Shown here: positions 26,065 to 33,621 of the stretch, piece by piece
How the letters are laid out: the number at the start of each line of letters is the position of its first letter
Numbering within the stretch: the first letter of the stretch is position 1
Assembly: GCA_016187565.1 (NCBI GenBank)
Contig: JACPJR010000008.1
Span: forward strand, 1-60,876
Origin: Candidatus Woesearchaeota archaeon
Lineage (GTDB): Archaea; Nanobdellota; Nanobdellia; Woesearchaeales; JACPJR01
Length of the DNA stretch: 60,876 nucleotides
Direction of reading: 5' to 3'
Notes under the pieces: generated by a model
Told to the model about the DNA's origin: nothing
The model's input: the letters and a program-made list of their open reading frames with translations, nothing else
Database searches by the model: none
Position numbers and translations under genes: made by a program

Positions 26065-27195
26065 TTATGTACTGAGAGCATATGTACTGATAGCATCCAT
26101 TACCTGAATGTTATTTACTGTAGCTGCAATATTTACGTCAAACCCGATGGTAAACGAAGCCATAGCTCCTCGTCTTGTGTGTGACCTCCTAAAGTAAACA
26201 ATAGGTGGCCGACAAGGAAAATCTGGATATTGAGACGAAAATGCTCTTATGTCAGGAGGTTCAGGAGGGAGATGATAAGGTGCAGTACTATCCTCCGTAG
26301 AAATACAAACTAAACTGTTATTTTCTAAAAGAGGGCTGAAGTAACCATGCTTTTCAAACTGAGTCAAAGATTTAAACTCGGCTTCGATTTCTTCTTCTCT
26401 CAATTTTCCTGAAATCGTCGCAATATAAAATGGATGTGTCATCGGAGAACTCACAAATGTAGTGACGGTGCTTACACCGGTAAGTAAACTAAATTCATTA
26501 CTTTTTCTTCTCCCATAAGAATCAGTAAAGTAGAACGTGTTATCAAATTCGCTTTTTGGTCCTTTACCAACGTTTCTATCGGTAACAAAATGAATATACC
26601 ATTCTTCGAAAAATTGTTTTAAGAGGGCTAAAACAGGAATCGTACCCCCCAACGAACAGTCTGCAGCCCTATATACTCCCTCTGGTTTTTGATTTTTTGT
26701 TTCTCTAAGAGGTGGCACATACAATGTTCCATATCCATAGTTATTTGATTGAACAATTACGGGTATATTCCGATTAGCTCTTCTTACTCTTTCTACAAAA
26801 TCCTTTGCATTATACGTGAAGTCTACATAAAGATCTACTTCTAATTGGCTAGGATCGAAGTCCTTTTCATTATACACATGAAATCCATCACCAACGATTT
26901 CTTTCAATGTTCTTTCATCTTTAGCATCACCGGCAACAAAAAAGGTAGTGCCTTGCTCAAGGAATTCTCTCTCTACTAAAAAGGTTAGATTTGTTAACGT
27001 AATATCATCCGGTCTAATTATGCCATATCTAAAACAGATTCTTCTTCTCGCTGTTGGAAATCCGTTTGAGGGCTGGCCAGCGAGATAGTGTACTTTAGAT
27101 CCCATATTACCAAGACCTACAAATGCTGCACTCATTTGGTTATGTTGATCGCTATCTGGAAGATAGTCGTGTTGAGAGAGAGATGGATTATGCAT
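26065..27195 (-). CDS. Divergent GAPDH-fold NAD(P)-dependent dehydrogenase
   Basis: The protein has an N-terminal Rossmann motif (AAFVGLGNMGSKV, about residues 22-34) and a middle segment YRAADCSLGGTIPVLALLKQFF that lines up with the active-site Cys helix of glyceraldehyde-3-phosphate and related dehydrogenases. HFVTDRNVGKGPKSEF and TVTTFVSSPMTHPFYIATI are consistent with the catalytic domain, and the tail ATVNNIQVMDAI resembles the end of archaeal GAPDH. Sequence is too divergent for a substrate call; it is not an ordinary phosphorylating GAPDH. The ATG at 27195 has GGTGA 5 nt upstream; an in-frame TTG at 27213 would add six residues, and a Met just before the Rossmann motif is another option. 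Confidence 0.55.
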   Translation of the reverse strand: MHNPSLSQHDYLPDSDQHNQMSAAFVGLGNMGSKVHYLAGQPSNGFPTARRRICFRYGIIRPDDITLTNLTFLVEREFLEQGTTFFVAGDAKDERTLKEIVGDGFHVYNEKDFDPSQLEVDLYVDFTYNAKDFVERVRRANRNIPVIVQSNNYGYGTLYVPPLRETKNQKPEGVYRAADCSLGGTIPVLALLKQFFEEWYIHFVTDRNVGKGPKSEFDNTFYFTDSYGRRKSNEFSLLTGVSTVTTFVSSPMTHPFYIATISGKLREEEIEAEFKSLTQFEKHGYFSPLLENNSLVCISTEDSTAPYHLPPEPPDIRAFSSQYPDFPCRPPIVYFRRSHTRRGAMASFTIGFDVNIAATVNNIQVMDAISTYALST

Positions 27196-27494
27196 AAGAG
27201 TCACCGTAGACAAGGGGTTTATAGAATAAGAATAAGCACTAACTCAGAAAGAGATTTAACTTTAGAAGAAACACCCTGATTCTTTGTTCCAGATCTTGTA
27301 GTAAAGGGGATAAACCACATATTTACGTCATGCATGAGGTATTAAATTAATCAGTTGTATTAAATCGTTGTGACAGAATTTTTTCACATGACCTAAATTA
27401 TAAGAAGATTTTGCTAGGAATATGCCTCATTGTCAAATTCGTCATTATCTGGTCTTTTTGCGCAGAATATAAAATGTCTCGTGTAAACCAAAGC
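27196..27494. other. Intergenic region of about 300 bp
   Basis: No gene is supported between the divergent dehydrogenase and ATPase genes. The stretch is A+T-rich, with several TATA-like words (for example TTAAATTAAT near 27345) and no long inverted repeat that I could confirm. It probably contains only the two divergent promoters. Confidence 0.45.
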
Positions 27495-27503
27495 ATATAA
27501 ATA
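27495..27503 (+). promoter_or_regulatory. TATA box that fixes the start of the HerA-like ATPase
   Basis: ATATAAATA ends one base before an in-frame ATG at 27505, too close for that codon to be used. Its centre is 27 nt before the next in-frame ATG at 27526, the spacing seen at other leaderless genes here. The annotated start is therefore 27526. Confidence 0.6.
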
Positions 27504-27525
27504 GATGGATTTTATTAAAGGTTGT

Positions 27526-29526
27526 ATGGAGATCGTTATTGGAAAACGAAAAAATGAATTGCTTACATTACAAAGCAAAACATTACAGAAACATCTGGTA
27601 GCGCTTGGAGGAAGTGGAAGTGGAAAGACGGTTCTCCTCAAAGGAATTATTGAAGAAGCAGCCCTTCAAGGAATTCCGAGTATTGTTTTTGACCTGCAGG
27701 GAGATCTCAGTTCACTTGGGCTTAAGGCAAGTCTTGAAGAGGTTCAGAAAAATGGGCGATCTCAGGATTCATTAATACCGTTTAGTAATGTTTCAGTACG
27801 AATTTATACGCCAGGTGCAGAAATTGGACTCCCCCTTCGTATAAGCCCATTTGTCGTTCCCAAAACTCAGGAATATGATGAACAATTATTGAACGTGTCT
27901 GTTGCAAATCTCATCAATCTTTTAGGTTATACCCCCTCCTCGGAGAAGTATCAAACTGCAGCAGCTTTGTTGCGTCAGGTATTAAGTAACCAGACGAAGC
28001 ATCAGACAATTACAGAACTTTCTGAGCTCATTGACCTCCTGTTAGATCAACAAGAAGCCCTTCAAGAGGAAACACTTTGTTCAGAAGCAGAAATTAAAAC
28101 ACTCATCAAGAAGTTAAAAACAACACTGCTCAGCCCTAGTGCTAAACTCTTAACGCATGGCATTCCCTTAAGCATTGATCTCTTTATGAACAAAAATCAG
28201 ATCAGTGTTATTTATCTAAATCATCTCGTAAATGAACGGGAAAAAGACTTTTTTATAACAACGTTTGTCATGGAACTTTATCGATGGATGCTGCACCATC
28301 CCTCACAAGAGCTGCAGCTTCTCTTTTGTCTTGATGAGATTGCTCCCTACTTACCTGCAGGGATGAAACAAACCGCAGCAAAAGAAAGTTTGAAGCTTTT
28401 CTTTAAGCAAGCCAGAAAGTATGGTATTGGTTGTCTTGTTGCAACACAAAATCCAGGAGACATTGATTACAAAGCATTTGCTCAGTTCTCAACATGGTGT
28501 TTGGGAAGATTAACAACCGAGCAGGATCGAAAAAAAGTAAAAGAATCATTAGAAAGTTTTGGAACTTCTCTTGATATCAAGACTCTTGCGAGCATGCAGC
28601 AGGGACATTTTCTTCTCTTCTCTCCTGATGAAAAAATGGATATTACCGATTTCCAGACGCAATGGCTTCTCAGCCGCCATAAAACACTAACCGAAGGAGA
28701 AATAAAAGAGCTTATGCAGCCATATCAACCACTACTTCCCACAGAAAAGAAAAAGAAATTTGAGATTGATAAGGGTAGTTTCAATGTTTCTCAGCAAAAA
28801 AGTTATCGGTATGTTCAGCAAAATTTTAGCGAAGAAGAAATACATGAAACTATCGAAAAAAATAGAAAAAAGATTAGCTTGTTCCCATCAAAAAAAGAAG
28901 AAGTTGCATCGATAACAACAATGTTTTTTCCATTGCTGAAACTTCAGATTAGGGGAAAAGAAAAGAAATTGTTAGGGTTTTCCTCTGAAACAAAAGAGTT
29001 TGACATCCTTGTTGATCTTTATACTGGTGATGTCCTTCAGTATAAGAATGGATCTATGAAAAAAAAGACTGGACTGCAAGATCTCTTTACTTTACAAAAA
29101 GATGAGATACTCCTGCTTAAGAAGCTTATTTCAGGGGTAGAAGAAGAAGAAGCATTGGCAAAAATGCTTAATCTGAGTGACTATTTGCTCAAAAAAAATC
29201 TTCTTAGTCTTAAAAGAAAGGGACATATCGAGCAAATAAAAAAAGATACTTCAAAGTCACGATGGAGGGTAACTAAACGTTCTTATCTACCGCCCTCTGC
29301 TGAAAAGCTCCATACTGATCAACTGAGTTACGGCGTTTCAGAAAAAGGAAAAAAATTACCAGAAAACATTGATCAGAAGCAGGTTATTCTTGCTATTACA
29401 ACATGGTTTGGTTATGCCATCGTAAACACCATGGTCGTCTATCTTCCAGTTGTGGAAATGATATTACAAGGTAAGCATAAACGGATTATCCAATTTAATG
29501 GATTCACGAAAGAGAAAATACAGTAA
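27526..29526 (+). CDS. HerA/FtsK-like P-loop ATPase (DUF87/DUF853 type)
   Basis: MEIVIGKRKNELLTLQSKTL precedes a Walker A motif GGSGSGKT (about residues 29-36). IVFDLQGDLSSL follows, then Walker B LLFCLDEIAPYLP (about 265) and a sensor-like VATQNPGDIDYKAF. This layout is that of the HerA-like ATPases annotated as DUF853, hexameric translocases of uncertain substrate. The C-terminal 250 residues are Lys-rich and include a winged-helix-like repeat (LISGVEEEEALAKMLNLSDYLLKKN). No nurA or other end-resection gene is nearby, so a role in recombination is not supported here. A cryptic translocation role is the safer reading. Confidence 0.8.
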   Translation: MEIVIGKRKNELLTLQSKTLQKHLVALGGSGSGKTVLLKGIIEEAALQGIPSIVFDLQGDLSSLGLKASLEEVQKNGRSQDSLIPFSNVSVRIYTPGAEIGLPLRISPFVVPKTQEYDEQLLNVSVANLINLLGYTPSSEKYQTAAALLRQVLSNQTKHQTITELSELIDLLLDQQEALQEETLCSEAEIKTLIKKLKTTLLSPSAKLLTHGIPLSIDLFMNKNQISVIYLNHLVNEREKDFFITTFVMELYRWMLHHPSQELQLLFCLDEIAPYLPAGMKQTAAKESLKLFFKQARKYGIGCLVATQNPGDIDYKAFAQFSTWCLGRLTTEQDRKKVKESLESFGTSLDIKTLASMQQGHFLLFSPDEKMDITDFQTQWLLSRHKTLTEGEIKELMQPYQPLLPTEKKKKFEIDKGSFNVSQQKSYRYVQQNFSEEEIHETIEKNRKKISLFPSKKEEVASITTMFFPLLKLQIRGKEKKLLGFSSETKEFDILVDLYTGDVLQYKNGSMKKKTGLQDLFTLQKDEILLLKKLISGVEEEEALAKMLNLSDYLLKKNLLSLKRKGHIEQIKKDTSKSRWRVTKRSYLPPSAEKLHTDQLSYGVSEKGKKLPENIDQKQVILAITTWFGYAIVNTMVVYLPVVEMILQGKHKRIIQFNGFTKEKIQ

Positions 29527-29638
29527 ATCTTTCGTTCACAAACCTTATAAATGAATTCACTATAGGGAGTGATTATTTAGACTTATTTATACTCAAAGAC
29601 ATTAATTTTCGTAATAATTTGTATGTCTTTTCCTAATA

Positions 29639-29678
29639 AGCAAAGGACATAAAGTTACGATTATTAGTGTCCTTTGCT
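29639..29678. promoter_or_regulatory. 11-bp inverted repeat upstream of ccdA
   Basis: AGCAAAGGACA (29639-29649) and TGTCCTTTGCT (29668-29678) are perfectly complementary around an 18-nt loop. The element lies just upstream of a TATA-like ATTTAAATT (about 29689-29697) and 39 bp before the ccdA start. It has no T-tract, so it looks more like an operator for a regulator of the redox genes than a terminator. Confidence 0.45.
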
Positions 29679-29716
29679 ATAAAACTGATTTAAATTTTAA
29701 GAGAAGAAGTCAAAAG

Positions 29717-30466
29717 ATGACCATGGCATCACAACGAAACTGGACTATTTTTTTTTGTAGCGTCTTTTTTGTCCTTGGATTTTCTCTGATATTTTCACTT
29801 CTTGGGGCATTGTTACAAAGTGTTCTCGTAAGCTTTGCTTATGAAACACAGCAATGGCTCGGTCGCATTGGCGGCATTATTATCATACTCTTTGGCATCT
29901 CCTTATTGGGGCTCATCAGCATTCCTTTCCTCAATACTGAGCACAAATTGTTAGTCAAAAAAAGATTTCAGTCTGCCTATCTTACCTCTTTTCTGTTTGG
30001 GGCTGCATTTGCCATTGGATGGACTCCGTGTGTAGGCTCTGTGCTCGGAGCTGTACTTACTTTAGCTATAACACAGCCTACTGGAGCATTCTTTCTGCTT
30101 CTCGCCTATTCCCTCGGCTTGGGCTTGCCATTCTTACTCCTTGGACTTTTTACCAATAAAGCACAATCCCTTTTACAAACAGTTAATCCTTGGCTGAAAT
30201 ACCTCCAGATCTTTTTTGGGATTATCCTCATTGGCGTAGGTATTCTTGTGTTTACGAATCAATTGGGCAAGTTAGCCAACTTTGCGCTTGCATCAGACGT
30301 TCTCTTAAGGCTTGAATCCTCGACACTAAGCCTCGACTCAGGAGCATCAGTAACCTTGGGTATTGCCTTTTTCGCTGGTCTTGTTTCCTTCCTCAGCCCT
30401 TGTGTACTTCCCATCCTTCCAGGATTTTTGTCATACCTTGCTTCAATTGCCGTAAAAAAAGAATAG
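29717..30466 (+). CDS. ccdA: Circularly permuted CcdA-type thiol-electron transporter
   Basis: The 249-residue, six-helix membrane protein carries both redox cysteines of the CcdA/DsbD-beta family: Cys105 in GWTPCVG and Cys229 in FLSPCVLP. In CcdA the helix with SPCVLP is the first; here it is the last, and the protein begins with the segment that normally follows it (FFVLGFSLIFSLLGAL). Helix order is 2-3-4-5-6-1. No copy of the missing helix is encoded upstream. CcdA moves electrons from cytosolic thioredoxin to extracytoplasmic thiol proteins. It is followed 18 nt later by a DipZ-like thioredoxin and then a VKOR homologue. Confidence 0.85.
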   Translation: MTMASQRNWTIFFCSVFFVLGFSLIFSLLGALLQSVLVSFAYETQQWLGRIGGIIIILFGISLLGLISIPFLNTEHKLLVKKRFQSAYLTSFLFGAAFAIGWTPCVGSVLGAVLTLAITQPTGAFFLLLAYSLGLGLPFLLLGLFTNKAQSLLQTVNPWLKYLQIFFGIILIGVGILVFTNQLGKLANFALASDVLLRLESSTLSLDSGASVTLGIAFFAGLVSFLSPCVLPILPGFLSYLASIAVKKE

Positions 30467-30484
30467 ATTTTTGAAAAAATAACA

Positions 30485-31681
30485 ATGCAAAAAAAAACAA
30501 TTTTGTTGGGCATAGTCGTTCTATCCATCATCGCTATCATTTACGCTATTGAACATCAAAGAGCAAGCACCCTAACAACCGAGGAGGGAAGCATAGAACT
30601 CGTTGATAAAGGAGAACAACGAATTGTAAAAAATCCTACTGAACTCAACAGCACCATAGAATCTCTTGAAGATGAGAATGAAAGAGCAAAGAGAATTGTA
30701 GAAAAAGAGAAACAATATCAACGTGCACCAGAATTAGTAGGGATACAAGGGTATCTTAACACTGAGGATGGGCTAAAGATTTCAGATTTAGATAATAAAG
30801 TAGTGCTTGTTGATTTTTGGACCTACACCTGTATCAATTGTATCAGAACCTTACCACATCTCAATGCGTGGAATCAAAAGTATGGTGATAAAGGTCTGGT
30901 CATCATCGGTGTCCATACACCTGAATTTGCCTTTGAAAAAGAATATGAAAATGTAAGGATAGCTGTTGAAAAATACGGCATTAAATACCCTGTTGTGCTT
31001 GATAATGATTATAAAACATGGCGTGCATATCAAAATAGATATTGGCCACACAAGTATCTTATTGATGTTGATGGTTTTATCAGGTATGATCATATCGGTG
31101 AAGGCTCATACGATGAAACTGAAGAGAAGATCCGAGAACTTTTAACAGAAACCGGTGTTTCGCTTGATGAAAGTACCAACGTTCAAGATCTAACACCTCA
31201 AAAAAGAGGTACTCCAGAACTCTATACGGGCTATGACTTTGCTATCCCCCGTGGACAGAATATAGGAAACGATGAGGGACTACAGCGTAACCAAATGATC
31301 AATTACACCTTTCCATCAACCACGAGAAAAAATACCATTTACCTTAGTGGTCTGTGGAAGAGCAACCCAGAAAACCTTGAAAGTAGCGAAAAGAATGGTT
31401 CATTACTTTTAGACTACGAAGCGAGCTCGGTAAATTTTGTTGCAATGCCTTTAGAAAATGGAAATCCAGTAAGAGTTTTTGTCAGTTTTGATAATCATCC
31501 ATTGCCAAAAACAATGGCTGGTGAAGACGTCCAGTTCACCAATGACACCGATGCTGCATTTATTCTCGTCAGTGAGCCAAGACTATACAATGTTATCAAG
31601 AGTAATGAGTGGGACATGCATCTGCTCATCTTAACAGCAGAACAAGAAGGATTTGTTCTCAGTGCCTTTACATTTGGATAA
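30485..31681 (+). CDS. Membrane-anchored DipZ-like thioredoxin
   Basis: An N-terminal hydrophobic anchor (about residues 5-22) precedes a TlpA-type thioredoxin domain with active site CINC in VDFWTYTCINCIRTLP (about 110-125) and HTPEF, GIKYPVVLDNDYKTWRAY, and the cis-Pro region WPHKYLID. A C-terminal beta-rich domain (about 240-398; YTGYDFAIPRGQNIGND) resembles the last domain of DipZ. In DipZ these parts are fused to CcdA; here they are encoded by separate genes 18 nt apart. It probably accepts electrons from CcdA outside the membrane and reduces partner disulfides. Confidence 0.88.
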   Translation: MQKKTILLGIVVLSIIAIIYAIEHQRASTLTTEEGSIELVDKGEQRIVKNPTELNSTIESLEDENERAKRIVEKEKQYQRAPELVGIQGYLNTEDGLKISDLDNKVVLVDFWTYTCINCIRTLPHLNAWNQKYGDKGLVIIGVHTPEFAFEKEYENVRIAVEKYGIKYPVVLDNDYKTWRAYQNRYWPHKYLIDVDGFIRYDHIGEGSYDETEEKIRELLTETGVSLDESTNVQDLTPQKRGTPELYTGYDFAIPRGQNIGNDEGLQRNQMINYTFPSTTRKNTIYLSGLWKSNPENLESSEKNGSLLLDYEASSVNFVAMPLENGNPVRVFVSFDNHPLPKTMAGEDVQFTNDTDAAFILVSEPRLYNVIKSNEWDMHLLILTAEQEGFVLSAFTFG

Positions 31682-31708
31682 TGGTACAAGAACCTTAATC
31701 ATGTAACC

Positions 31709-32116
31709 ATGGTACAAGTAACACAAGCTATCCAATGGATTTCCGTTCTTGGTTTCCTGCTATCAGCGTATGCGCTTTGGGTTGAGTATCATGCTCGAAA
31801 AAAATGGTCAAAAAAGCCATACAAAGCATTGTGTGATCTTGCTGAGCAAATATCTTGTACCAAAGCATTTCAAAGTCCGTATGGACGGATTTTTGGCATA
31901 TCTAATGGGGTTTACGGGCTTATGGTATACAGTCTTATATTATTTCTTACGTGGAGTTATCCCCTGTTGATTGTTCCAGTGAGCTTGATTACTGTAGTTG
32001 TTTCAATATATCTCGGTTTTATTTCCTTTTTTAGGATCAAGAATTTCTGTCTAGTGTGTATGCTTATCTATGGCATTAATGTTGCTCTCTTAATTTTAAG
32101 CGTTTCCCTCTTGTAA
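31709..32116 (+). CDS. Vitamin K epoxide reductase (VKOR) family protein
   Basis: The 135-residue protein has four membrane helices, the loop cysteines Cys42 and Cys50 (LCDLAEQISC), the conserved SN in GISNGVYG (65-66) and the active-site CLVC (Cys114-Cys117). VKOR homologues reoxidise a DsbA-like partner and pass electrons to quinone, so this is an oxidising enzyme next to the reducing CcdA/DipZ pair. The gene begins 27 nt after the thioredoxin gene and likely belongs to the same operon. No DsbA homologue is visible nearby. Confidence 0.9.
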   Translation: MVQVTQAIQWISVLGFLLSAYALWVEYHARKKWSKKPYKALCDLAEQISCTKAFQSPYGRIFGISNGVYGLMVYSLILFLTWSYPLLIVPVSLITVVVSIYLGFISFFRIKNFCLVCMLIYGINVALLILSVSLL

Positions 32117-32158
32117 TGATTCATAAGATTTATAAAACAACAACCTTGTGTTAGACCT

Positions 32159-33253
32159 ATGATTGCAGTTATCGGAGCCGGTCCTGCGGGGTGCCATTAT
32201 GCCAGCAAGGTTGATGCTGATGTGACTATTTTTGAAGAGCATAAACGTGTTGGATATCCGGTTGCGTGTACGGGTATTGTGACGAATTCTATCTATCGAA
32301 ATGTTTCTTTACCAAAAGATCTTGAAGTAAGTCGAATCCATACTTTCAGATTAGTGTCTCCTAATGGCAAATCTGTTGATATTCATCTTGACAAAGAAAA
32401 CATCGTGATGGACCGTGCTAAATTTGATCAGTGGCTTATGGAAAAAGCACTTGACAATGGTGCAAAACTTTTAACAGGACATAAATTCCTAGGCTATAAA
32501 GATGGTTACAAAAAAGATGGTAAAACCGTCATCAAAACGTCTCAAGGAAATTTTACAACTGAAATGGTTGTTGGTGCAGATGGCCCAAAAAGTACGGTAG
32601 CGAAAACAGCAGGGCTTTATGGAAAGCGTCAGTTTCTCTCGGGACTACAAGCAAGAGCACGTTACCATGGAGAAATGGGCGTTACCGAAGTTCATCTGGG
32701 AAAAGGAGAATTTGCCTGGGTTGTTCCTGAAGACGAACATGTTGCACGAGTTGGTGTGATCGGAACAAAGGTAGCAGGCGCGTATAAAACGCTTCTCAAA
32801 GGCTGTAAAATTCTTGAAGATCAGAGTGGCATTGTTCCCCTTTACAACCCAAAACAGCGTTTACGAAAGAAGAATGTTTTCCTCATTGGAGATGCAGCTA
32901 CCCAGGTGAAGGCAACAACCTATGGTGGGATTATCTATGGTCTGGTTGCAGGCTCGTATCTTGCAGAAAATCCAGAAACGTATGAGAAACGATTTAATGA
33001 AAAATTAGGGAAGGATCTCTGGATCAGTTTAAAAATGAGGCAAGCCATGAACACTATGACAACCAAACAGTGCGATGAGTTGGTTCGTATCTTTAACAAT
33101 GAAAGTACCAAAGCAATTATTGAAAAACATGATCGTGATTTCCCTAGTAAGTTTATTCTTCAGCTTCTTATGAAAGAGACAAAATTATGGAAACTGGGCT
33201 TCCAGATATTAGGAAAAAGTCTGCTCACTCGAAAAAGTCTAGCGCCGCGATAA
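32159..33253 (+). CDS. Geranylgeranyl reductase family flavoprotein
   Basis: The 364-residue protein begins IAVIGAGPAGCHYA, an FAD-binding Rossmann motif, followed by FEEHKRVGYPVACTGIV, typical of archaeal geranylgeranyl reductases. VVGADGPKSTVAKTAG and FLIGDAATQVKATTYGGI are the second and third FAD motifs. These enzymes saturate the double bonds of isoprenoid side chains in archaeal ether lipids or quinones. Homologues of this length also act on other prenyl groups, so the exact substrate is open. ATTTATAAAA is centred 27 nt upstream, implying a leaderless transcript separate from the redox genes. Confidence 0.88.
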   Translation: MIAVIGAGPAGCHYASKVDADVTIFEEHKRVGYPVACTGIVTNSIYRNVSLPKDLEVSRIHTFRLVSPNGKSVDIHLDKENIVMDRAKFDQWLMEKALDNGAKLLTGHKFLGYKDGYKKDGKTVIKTSQGNFTTEMVVGADGPKSTVAKTAGLYGKRQFLSGLQARARYHGEMGVTEVHLGKGEFAWVVPEDEHVARVGVIGTKVAGAYKTLLKGCKILEDQSGIVPLYNPKQRLRKKNVFLIGDAATQVKATTYGGIIYGLVAGSYLAENPETYEKRFNEKLGKDLWISLKMRQAMNTMTTKQCDELVRIFNNESTKAIIEKHDRDFPSKFILQLLMKETKLWKLGFQILGKSLLTRKSLAPR

Positions 33254-33276
33254 CGTGAGTAGGACGTGTTAGTTAT

Positions 33277-33516
33277 TTATTCCTTCTCTTTTGTTGGATC
33301 AACAACTCTACCTAAGAATAATATATTTCCTGTTTCTTTTTCCTGAATTATAAAGATAAATGGATGATCTGCTCTAAACATTGGAATTCTTGGTCCTACT
33401 GAGTCAATTCCAACAACAACTGCTGTTGCAGCAGCCGCCTCAGTTCCTTCTTCATTAACTTCTACAAATGCTTGGTGGATTACATTTTGGATAAGAAGAC
33501 TCTTTGTGCCATCCAT
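33277..33516 (-). pseudogene. Serpin C-terminal fragment
   Basis: The 79 codons encode only the end of a serpin: VIHQAFVEVNEEGTEAAAAT is the reactive-centre hinge and strand signature, then a short reactive loop (IDSVGPR), then the FRADHPFIFIIQ and GNILFLGRVVDP signatures. A full serpin needs about 370 residues, so this piece cannot fold into an inhibitor. No upstream coding remnant is found; the DNA above the Met is A+T-rich spacer. It is most likely a remnant of a lost gene. Intact conserved residues suggest either recent truncation or retention as a peptide. Confidence 0.75.
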
Positions 33517-33621
33517 TCAACAAAAGAAGGAAAAAAATAGTCCGTTTGTCAAAAAAAGGCTTTTTGTAAAAAAGAACGAGAAAAAGTAAATTATTTAAAG
33601 GAAGTGACTCTCCTCTTGTCA

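Noticed and set aside
29639-29678. Inverted repeat as terminator of the HerA-like gene
   Set aside because: It lies 113 bp past the stop and has no T-tract on the plus strand; its place next to the ccdA promoter fits an operator better.
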